Assembly: GCA_016859345.1 (NCBI GenBank)
Contig: CM029134.1
Location: 13,544,060 to 13,608,059, forward strand
Length of the DNA: 64,000 nt
Reading direction: 5' to 3'
DNA from: Istiophorus platypterus
Lineage: Eukaryota > Chordata > Actinopteri > Istiophoriformes > Istiophoridae
The position numbers and the translations under genes are program-made. The notes under the pieces were generated by a model, which was not told the DNA's origin, did not search any database, and saw nothing but the letters and a program-made list of their open reading frames with translations. Below, piece by piece: positions 55,192 through 64,000 of the stretch (positions are counted from its first letter, which is position 1; every line of letters starts with the position of its first letter).

Positions 55192-55290
55192 ACCTCAAAA
55201 CATACATACACACACACACACACAGAGTGACATGGGGCAAGTGCAAGAAGAAGAATGACAGATAAGTGCACACACACACACACGCACACA
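55112..55290. repeat. (CA)n microsatellite cluster, three blocks
   Basis: A long CA tract at about 55112-55189 is followed by shorter CA blocks near 55207-55225 and 55269-55290, with unique sequence between. It lies in the 3' flank. A long minus-strand open frame here is a Val-Cys repeat artefact. Confidence 0.95.
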
Positions 55291-56120
55291 TACCTCCCCC
55301 ACCCCCTCCTTGCCTTTACCTGCTCAAAAGAGGTCACCTCCAGCTCTGTCAAGCTTTGCGGGTGGGTCAGAGATCTGGATTTGATAACTGGAGGGAGTTT
55401 AGAGAGCAGACATTTGACAAGCATGACAATGCTCTGACAGCCCTCATTGGGCCATGATTAATGACTGACATCCCTGTCGCATGTCTCATACAGAATGCAA
55501 ATGCGGCAATGGGAGAAAATTATCCTAATGTGGCCCATAATTGGATGCAATAAGTATCACGTAAAGAAAGAATGCATTGGGGCTTCTGCCTCCTGAAACA
55601 AGGCTTTATTATAACGAACACTACGAAGATGATGAGGGAGATGCTGCAACGTTATTGAAAATGACTGCCAGCAAATCCCCCTCATTTGTAGTAATACACT
55701 GACATTTAGCAGTTAGTCCAGGGATGAGCGGAGTCGATGTTTGGTGTCTTGAGTTGAAGCATCACCTCTTAGCGGGCCCCCTCATTTAATGAAATAATCA
55801 TTTTTCATCCGCTGTTTGTTCAAATGTTACAGAGTAAGGGCAGCAGTATTATACCACACATTGTACTACAGACGAGGAGGACCATGTCAATACATTTTGA
55901 AAATTAACTCTACTTGTGCCAAATTTATAAGGCCCAATACTGAGTAAGTGTTCTAGGTGCCCCTTTCAAACAGCTGGCATCAGATTTTAATGAATATGCA
56001 TATCAGAGATCATGCACTGACATTTATCATTGAGTGTTTTGACTGGAACTGCAAGTTCGCTTTACCTTCTCAAGGGCACTGAGTTCCGATGCAATGGCTT
56101 TGCTAGACAAAAGAGAGTTT

Positions 56121-56149
56121 ATTGTGAATATGACCTTATTATTCACAAT
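56121..56149. repeat. Inverted repeat, 10-bp arms, 9-base spacer
   Basis: ATTGTGAATA at 56121-56130 is the exact reverse complement of 56140-56149. It is short and has no identified function. Confidence 0.7.
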
Positions 56150-57928
56150 CCAAAACCAAAATATTTGGTTTCTATGGCAACACAGAATGTATTTTCAACA
56201 TCCCTGAGTCCACAGTGCTTAAGCATGACAACTGTTCTAGACTTCTCTTCACTTTATAGAGCTGTGCTGTGCGTACCATAACCATAATGGTACGTTTCCA
56301 TTCAGAGATTTCTCACTGGAGGATGTATCAAAAGTGCTCTATGGAAAGCATTAAACTGAAAGCTACATTTTTCATTTAATGCTGATTGCTTCAAGTGCTC
56401 CCACAAAGAGACAAGTCCATTCTTACAAAGTGTATGATCAAGGATTTTATTTCACTCTCTAAATGACATTTACAAGTGGCAAAATTGTCATGAAATGAGC
56501 ACGTGATGCTGTTGGAGGTAAGATGGAGGGGGCACGTCCATGGCAACTTTTCAGTTGTGGGAGTAAGTGTCAAAAAGCAGGACCGCTTTTGAAGATTTCA
56601 GCAATTAGAAAGACAAACAGTTATGAAAAACTAAGGAAGAAAAGAAGCTGTAAAGTAATGAGCAAAGTTGATAATCCGCATGTGTAAAAACAGACAGGCT
56701 GAATGTCTCTTGTGAAGTTTCTCATTATCCTGATTGTATAATAGATAAAATAAAGGAGCATTGTCCAATTAGGAGTGCATAGGCATGCCTCTAACTATAA
56801 AAAATGAAAAGGACAGATGAACAATTGACACTACGAATTTGTTTGTATGAAACAATGGGGTTGCTCCCTAATTGATGAATCCAGGGGTCTAAGGGAAAAA
56901 AAAAGAACTTTGACATATATCTGTGATATGATGGAGGCCGAGAGGTGTGAACAAACAGTCCTTTCCAGGTGGTTTGAGTGATTGCCTAATCCCCTGTAGC
57001 TAGATGATTGCAGAGCAAGGTCAGTTTGAAGGCTCAGACTGATTGAGTGCTGTCTGTGGTCGGGGGCTCGCTCAAGTCTCTGATGCCATTAGATGGACAG
57101 TGGCTGAAGATTCACTCTGAAGTTTTTTAACACTTGAACCAAACCTGTCCAAACTGAATGACACTGGTATGCCAGTAATCATCAGTGTATAGTGATTGAA
57201 AGCAATATAAATAACAATAATCAGGGCTGTGTTTTCATTAATCATCAGAAGGGAAAAAGGATATTCTTTTGAATTGGGATTGAATAAGACTACAGATTTT
57301 TTTGTAGTTCAGAAATCACATCTATGCTTTTCTGTGTATTTCAAACCCTGTCTTACTGTGCTGTTGTCTACTTTTTCTATACTTTCTATCCCCCTGTCTA
57401 GAGTGCTAGGTTGAAAAATACTTGAAAACCACAACATCATCCCCAACTACCTTCTCCTGGTCCTGCCCGATTTTCATTTGCATGGTATCAACATGTATCG
57501 ACTGTTTTCTGCTAAATAAATCCTGTTGTCAGTCTTGTCAAGCTGTATCTTGTACCTCATCGACACCCATTTATTTTTCAAGCTGTCATTTTGTTACTAA
57601 AATGGGTTTGTGGAATAAAATTCAACGTTTCCTGGGGCTGCAATTGGATCACCCCCCACCGCTATGTACATTCAAATACCAAGGGAAAGGGCTGTTCTGT
57701 ATATCAAACTCCACTAGTCTGCAACAGAAATCCTTTGTGCGGACATCTCTGTGACAGCTCCTTGGCAACTTGTACGCCTGTGTGCCACAAGCTCCCTAAG
57801 CTGACTGTTTGGATCAAGTGGGAAGAGGCAGCAATCCCGAAGAGAACAAAATAGCAGATCCCAGCAGCTTTCACAGCCGATGCTATGAGATTTACTAGAC
57901 TAGAGAGGAGGGTGTGGAAGTGTAAAAA

Positions 57929-57978
57929 TGTGTGTGCGTGTCTATTTGTGTCTATTTGTGTGTGTGAGTGTGTGTGTG
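57929..57978. repeat. (TG)n microsatellite, interrupted
   Basis: TG units are interrupted by a duplicated TCTATTTG segment. Confidence 0.85.
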
Positions 57979-58168
57979 GTTATGGGGAGGAGCATAGATG
58001 TACTTTGAAATCTTTTGAAATGTCAGACAAATAAGAGTCACAGGAGGCATTATGTTACCATTATGATGATGCGCTGAAGCTTAAGTGTAGCGTCAGCATG
58101 CAAATGTGTAAGATAATAAATCCATGACATTTTTATTTCTTTTAAAAGGCTTAGGAAATGGATGAAAG

Positions 58169-58179
58169 CCCCCCCCCCC
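58169..58179. repeat. Poly(C) tract, 11 bases
   Basis: This is an uninterrupted C11. Confidence 0.85.
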
Positions 58180-60311
58180 TTTGCCATGTGCACTTTGAAC
58201 TGTCAAGCATTTCAGTTGTTGCAAATAACTAACACATTTGTATGCAAAGAAAATATCATTTTTATTTTTTTTTATAATTTTCAAAAGGTATATAACCATG
58301 TAAACATTTTGAATGTATTTGATTCGATAATTGAAGCCTGCAATTATTTGGTTTAAAGGGCATTTTTAATGTAGTCATTAAAATGAGTTCCTTTGATAAT
58401 TTCCTGAATTCTAGTTTTATAAGAAATGAGTATGCTGAACATACATGTACTCTGTGAAGACTAATCTTTGATGAAAAAAGTACTTAATTCAAAACTTTTT
58501 TTTTTTTCCATTTGACAGCCAAATACATATGAAATCAAAGATGATTTTGAGCACACACAGCTTTGTTTACATTTCATTTTTCATCCCTGCCCCCTGCTCC
58601 CCCGTCCTGCAAACCCCTCTTCTTTTTAATCCCCTAAACCACATACGGGTGCGAGCCCTCCACTGCTGATTCTTGGGCAACTGAGCTTTAAAGACACAGG
58701 CAGAATTGGTTCCAGTCCGGTGGACACTCCACATCATTTAATGTATTCCAGTCTATTACCACTTTTGTTCTGACACCTCATTCTTTTCCACCAATATATG
58801 AGAGGGTCATTCAATAACTGACACCTCTCTTCCATGCCGTAGTCACATCTCTGTTGCTGTTTGAGCATGTGTCACAGCTGAGAGGCCTGAATTTCAAGAG
58901 ATAGATTTGCTGACAGAGACAGCCCATCACTCCTTAGGCTGAGGCTTGCACAGGAAATGCTACACTGCAAAGGTGCAGTAGCCTTGTCACTTTCATCTGA
59001 GGTAATTGATCACAGCAGACAACAGCTGATGTGTGCAACTCAATTGTACGGGGCAAAAGGATGCTGCTTATTCAGATAAAAGATCTCATTCACTTTCATT
59101 GATAGGTTGGCATTATGATCAACTGGAAATCAAATTGGCAAGAGGTTTCCTCTTAGGAAATATGCTTTAATTATGGTCAAATATGACCATACATTTGGTG
59201 GATTGCTATAACCTAAACTTATTTCTAACTGGTTAATAATTCTAGGTTATAAAATCCTTTACCACATACTCGACAGGCTGTCCATATGAGGCAGTGGGAG
59301 TGAGGCATCTAGCTGTCATAGTGCAGGTGCACTGGGAAAACCATTCTGACAAAAAAAAAACAAGCTCACCCTGGGATTTCTCAAATGCCACTTAGCATTC
59401 AAGGGCTTCGTGATTCATTATTAGCCCAGCAGACTGGTTGGATGGAAGCATCTGTTTTCTGGTTTCAGTCCTTATGCCATCAATGTCACAAATAATCACA
59501 TACAACAGGTGGTTTTACAGCTACAGGTACTTTAACATCCAGTCTGCTCCATTACCTGCCATTATTCTGCACTATTTGTTAAAAACGTTGGTGTCTTTTT
59601 TGCTCTTCCTGAAAATGAGATTCTCTTTTATATATCTGTGTTTTGTTTTTTTTTTGTGTGTGTTTAGCTTAACAGTTTGGTTATGTCTATTTTCTAATTG
59701 AATATATAGGACATTTGCATGCCATCCATGGCTTAAAACCAAAACTTATTTACAGGAATTGTTACTCCTGTTGTCCGGTAGCTCTCCCTTGATTCCCACT
59801 ACTCAATTTTGACTCAAAACATCATCTCTAATCAACAGGTAAGACCAAGAAATGGTCACAAAGTGACCAATCAAAAACACTGCATTGACTTTTACATTAA
59901 AAGTTGAAATCAATCAATATTAGACGTCATTGTCCATTATAAACATTCTGGAAAATAGATAAGTTTTTAATTAAATGTAGAAAGAACAGTGACAGTACAC
60001 ACTGTTCTGAGGCAACTCATTCACACCAGTGAAGTATGCCAAGTCAGGCAAGTCATGTTGGCGGTGGCAGCAACACTAATGAGTCAACACCAGCTTACAT
60101 TAGCACCCAGGCAGACCTCAAGAAAAAAACAGAGGCCAAACCTACCAAGCAACATGAAAAAATATACATTTCCCTATGTTTTGTCACATCTGCTCAGCAG
60201 CAGCTAATGATGTACATGCCCTACCCCCTGGAAGTTCACACAACACAGAATCCTTAAAGCCATTTCTGGATGGATGGGTTCTTCAGCAAGCACTAGAAAG
60301 GCTCCAGCACA

Positions 60312-60606
60312 ATGAAAAGTCAAACCTTCACTGAGCATCAGTTGGAGTCAACCATGCGTCTAAATATTAAAACAGTCATTTTTGGGGGTAAACATAAACA
60401 AATGATTGAAGCGAGATGTCGCAATATCTGTCCCTGCGCCATCTTGCACATCCTATGGCATCTGAAGACCTACTCATGTTCCACAATGGGGCAAGGGAGG
60501 CTGAACCATGTGGCTGTATTGAAATCTGTGCTGATCTAACCCTTCAGAAGTTTAGATCTAGATACTGTTAGAGATGAATTCATCAAGTGCAAATCCTCAA
60601 TGTGAA
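60312..60606 (+). pseudogene. Remnant of a hAT-like transposase C-terminus
   Basis: The frame from about 60459 reads LKTYSCSTMGQGRLNHVAVL, resembling the end of the hAT dimerisation domain (LKTxLRSTMGQERLxxLAVL in family members). After a TAA at 60537-60539 the same frame continues as LDLDTVRDEFIKCKSS, like the DxIxDEFI tail of such proteins. The DDE catalytic region and zinc finger are not recognisable upstream, so this is a 5'-truncated dead copy. The start given is that of the open frame; recognisable similarity begins later. The alternative of a captured ZMYM-type host gene, which shares this domain, seems unlikely given the stop codon. Confidence 0.55.
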
Positions 60607-60817
60607 ACACTTTCATCTGAGGGACTAACAGCTGGACTGGTGAGTAGGCGGGTAACTTTACAGGAGTGTTTGAATGATATTTTTTGTTGTTTGCATTACT
60701 CTCCTTGTTGAGGTGGCAATAGGTGTCCAGATTTGCATGATGTGTGTGTTATATTTGTTGATTACTTAATTTCTCTATTTGCCATGTGATGCTCCATTTC
60801 CCCAATATTGTTTGTGA

Positions 60818-62225
60818 CAGACTTCAAGATAATCCTCAGAGGGGCAAGGCAGGTGGTTGGAGGTATTAAGCTACCATCAGACAAGAGGCTCCCACCACTG
60901 AGTAGCTATATGGATGACATCTAAAGTATCATCCAGACAGCTCCATGCACAGCAAGGGACTTCTCTTCCTTTGATGAGCTAATAACCTGGGCAAGAAAGA
61001 AGATCAACGCTGAGAAATCTAGGAGTCCGTGAATAAGGAAAGGACTGCCAGAGGAGAGGACCACCTTCTTCATGGGATTAGAGCCCATCACACGGCTGGC
61101 CAAAAAATCACTTAAAATTCTGGGGAGGCCATACACCACAAATTTGTCTGACAGACAAATGGGCAAATTGGCAAAGTAACAACTTGCAGAAGGTCTGGCC
61201 AAATTGACCAAAGCCAGCTACCTGGGGAGCTCGAAGTGTGGTGCTACCACGAGTAATGTGGCCACTAAAGGCCAGCAAGATTTCAATATCAGAGGTCAGC
61301 AGAAGGAGCTTGGATCCAATGGGATGCCACCATGAACAAGTACATTAGCTTGGCAGATATCTGGAGGATGCCACAATCCAGACTTAGCTTCCTGGTAAGG
61401 GCAGCCTACCACAACCTCTCATGCCCCTGGAATCTCACCCAGTAGTTTGGAAGTGAAGTTGGAACATCAAGGCAAGTCTCACCTCACATCCTATCAGGAT
61501 GCAAGGTGGCACTGACTCAGGGGAACAAGGTGGCAACACAACTAAGCCCTGACCAAGCTGGCTGAGGTCCTAGAGAGGTGTAGGTTAGAAGAATACTGCA
61601 CTCCAGAGACAGCAGAGTCTACAAAATCCACATTTATCAAGTCGGGCAATATCCACCAAGTACTGGCACAGGGGAGAAACACCATCCTCAGACCCAGGAA
61701 AGAGGGGCAAATGCTGGTGGACTTCAGAAGGCATCTTGTCTTCCCAAGAGAGATAATGATCTCCAGTCTCCGGCCAGACATTGTCATGTGGTCTGCTGTG
61801 GAAAAAAGGGTCCTCATCATTGAGCTAACCCCTCACTGGGAAGAAGGTATGACTGCAGCACATTCTAGGAAACGTCTGAATTACACCCAGCTGGCAGCAG
61901 AGTGTCATGAAGCAGGCTGGAAAGTTGAATGCCGGGGTTTTATCAGCAGAATGGTTGTCCAGCTTTCCATGGTTTGGTTTTGACGAGATCAAACCTGCAG
62001 AAAGAAGTGAAGGAGCTTGGAGAAGAGGCAGAGAAGGCCAGCTACTGGCTTTGGCTCTGGAGGAAGGAAAGGGTCCCAGTGAGGGCAGCTGCAGGGGGTG
62101 GTGGGGAGACATCCCCAATATGCCACTGTCCCCCTGCCAGGAGATGTTCTGGCATACTGAAGTGATTGTTGGTTAGATGAGTGACATCTGACAGACCTGG
62201 CAGACATTAGGCCTATGGTGATATG
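60818..62225 (+). mobile_element. Decayed non-LTR retrotransposon with RT and restriction-like endonuclease
   Basis: Pieces in several + strand frames follow the order of a reverse transcriptase and its C-terminal endonuclease. SYMDDI with the YMDD catalytic box is at 60907-60918, with a TAA at 60922. WARKKINAEKSRS and a KSLKILGRPY segment follow, with stops at CCGTGA and AAGTAA. After a frameshift LPRVMWPLKASKISISEVSR can be read. Near the 3' end an open 61711-61983 frame has VDFRRHLVFPREI, then RPD (D at 61777) and 14 residues later IELTPHWEEG. This spacing matches the PD-X(12-14)-(D/E) centre of restriction-like endonucleases of R2/NeSL/Hero-type elements. Copies with this arrangement are common in fish. 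The 5' part is missing. The clade is not determined. Confidence 0.7.
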
Positions 62226-64000
62226 TCAGTATGCACAGTTTAAAGCTTAAAGCATTACATTCCAATCACCCACCGGGGAAAAGTAAACATCAGTAATATG
62301 GACTAAAGAATAATTATTGGTAAATATGACAATCCATCACATGCTAGACTCTTAAGGTCTCAAAAAAATAGAAAATTTGTGATATTCACTTTTTTTCTGT
62401 CAAGAGTAAACATGAACAGACAAAAATCATCAATGAACTGATGCAACTCACAAGAATTGCCTGTGTATGCAAAGCTTAATATATGTTACCCCTCTTTGCC
62501 ATATAGCACTGTCATCCAAAAACTCAAAGACATATCAGTGAGCTACACTGGATGGCATGTTTCATCACAGTGAGCACGGACGCTGTAATTTATTATAAAT
62601 CATAAACTATCGTGCTGGCTGAAACACTCATTAGAACAAGAAATGTGTATTATTCCATAGCTCACAATAGTTCCTAACAAATATACTATTTACTCCCATT
62701 TGAATAACTTACTAAAAACTACAGTGCAAACCTGTTTTAAAAAATAACATTTAGATATATAATTTTTCCTATAAGAGGAAAAATATAGAATTTGTTTTTC
62801 CTGCTTTATCCATTAAAGGTACAATCTTCATACAAGGCACTAGGTGTGAGGTCCTAAGTCTAAAGCTAGTGAGGGTGTATTTAAATGCACCCGCTAATTT
62901 GTTTGATGTTATACCTCATATTACAAAGGTTGGATATTAGTACTTATATGAAACCCATGATGTTCAACTTGTGTGTTGTTCAACAACACCTTCCTACCAT
63001 AGTCTCAACAAAAATGGAACACAGAATACAAAAATTAGTACGTAGCAGTATTCAGTGCACACTCTTGGCTTAGCTGATAGATGGTTTGTGGCACAATCTG
63101 GAGGAAACAAACATATCTACAAGTTGAAATACCCACCCCAGCTAGCAGAGCAGTTTGTGGTGTTATTTCTTTAATGTTGATTTAAATAGGATGGGTTGGC
63201 TGATCGTACAAGCTCTTTCCGATCAATACACCACTGTTCACTATCCATCACAAACATTCAATTTTATGATTCAGGGGTATTGAGTTTATCCATACAGGGT
63301 GTGGACAGTTTGGTCCAAAACTAGAAACGAAGATGTCACAATAAAGATTATTTGTTGAATGTTTATTCGCTCCTGTGTCATCTTTTGAGAGATTCTGTCT
63401 ACTTTCATCCCTTTCTAAAGCAGCCTTGACACAAGTTGAGTTGGAGGTTCTGACCCATCTTGACACATCCCTCCTGCTGAGAAAAGACATCATAATTACC
63501 AGAGGCTCTGAACTTGACACTTCTTTGAATGGGTGAAATGATGGAAGTGAGGATGGTGTGATTATGACCACAGGAGTCTTCCACATCAATCCTCAAATCC
63601 TACAAACCCACAAATTAATGTGAGAACACACAACAGTGAGCATCTGGTAAAGAATGCTCAGTATTCAGAGAGCTGTCCATTCTCCCCGCTGGGGGTTGGG
63701 AGGATGTTAGATGACATTAGTTGGATGATCCAAATTACTGAGACCTTAGGCATTTTCTTTGATGAACGACACAAAGGAAAATGTTTCTTTGAAATTTGTT
63801 AAATTGGTTCCATTCTTTTAAAAATCTATAAAAAGAAGTTTTCTTTTCCTTATATGCAATTCTGATATATCATGTTAATTAACTTAGTGATATGATAAAT
63901 GTCTTTGGTTTCATTACATGGCAGTCTTTCCTTTCTATTTAGGTCATTGAATCACAGATGAGATTCACTTATTCTTATGCAATTTTAATTGTTTTTCATC
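62226..64000. other. Intergenic, nothing recognised
   Basis: This is AT-rich sequence with no coding region, RNA gene or repeat family that I could identify. The longest open frame, a 113-codon minus-strand frame at 63248-63589, has no recognisable domain and is probably fortuitous. Confidence 0.5.

Larger units (their letters stand above)
45976..60311. other. Downstream flank or extended 3' UTR, no gene recognised
   Basis: This is AT-rich sequence with no supportable coding region. It holds microsatellites at about 49237-49302, 51572-51597, 55112-55290 and 57929-57978, a C11 tract at 58169-58179, and poly(A) runs at 54136-54147 and 54243-54255. The part up to about 50.1 kb could be transcribed as long 3' UTR. 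The part around 55.4-55.6 kb, with TGATTAATGA, an ATGCAAAT octamer (55495-55502) and CCATAATTGG, looks information-rich and may be a conserved non-coding element. Neither can be shown from one sequence. Confidence 0.6.

Noticed and set aside
60907..60918. YMDD box as evidence for a retrovirus-like element
   Set aside because: The downstream segments match a non-LTR retroelement with a restriction-like endonuclease. No LTRs, protease, RNase H or integrase could be seen.

Overview
This is eukaryotic, vertebrate nuclear DNA, almost certainly from a teleost fish. It is AT-rich and mostly non-coding, and is densely sprinkled with (CA)n, (TA)n and (GA)n microsatellites and homopolymers. It carries a dispersed repeat I recognise from fish genomes (about 1563-1979). 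Its only convincing coding sequence is two exons with canonical splice sites. There is no prokaryotic gene organisation, CRISPR array or rRNA, and no tRNA gene that I can support.

Gene content: both exons, on the + strand, encode the end of the cytoplasmic tail of a delta-1 protocadherin (PCDH1/7/9/11 group). An internal exon (3961-4159) opens almost at once with the RRVTF motif, the CM3 protein phosphatase 1 docking site of this family. A 41-kb intron (4160-45195) follows, then the terminal exon (45196-45659) with the conserved Cys/His/Trp block and the stop codon. The split codon joins in frame (phase 1) to give ...SDPES-T-IEVN..., and together they encode about 220 residues. The cadherin ectodomain and membrane segment lie upstream of the window. 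A PCDH7-type or PCDH11-type paralogue fits best; I could not settle which.

Layout: 1-3960 is the preceding intron, with the fish repeat. 4160-45195 is the large intron, with microsatellites, a possible tRNA-derived SINE remnant near 28.3 kb, several perfect hairpins or palindromes and possible regulatory clusters. 45660 to about 45975 is the likely 3' UTR, with overlapping AATAAA signals. The rest is downstream or intergenic DNA. Near its end are two dead transposon relics: the C-terminus of a hAT-like transposase (about 60312-60606) and a non-LTR retrotransposon with a YMDD reverse-transcriptase box and a restriction-like PD-(D/E)XK endonuclease (about 60818-62225).

I did not find a convincing new biological system. 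The best leads are non-coding: a 17-bp perfect-arm hairpin at 28110-28147, an inverted repeat of POU/homeodomain-like sites at 8917-8973, a nuclear-receptor half-site cluster at 26651-26690, a full CTCF-core match at 30273-30285, and a stop codon placed just inside the donor of the protocadherin exon that could make a short isoform.
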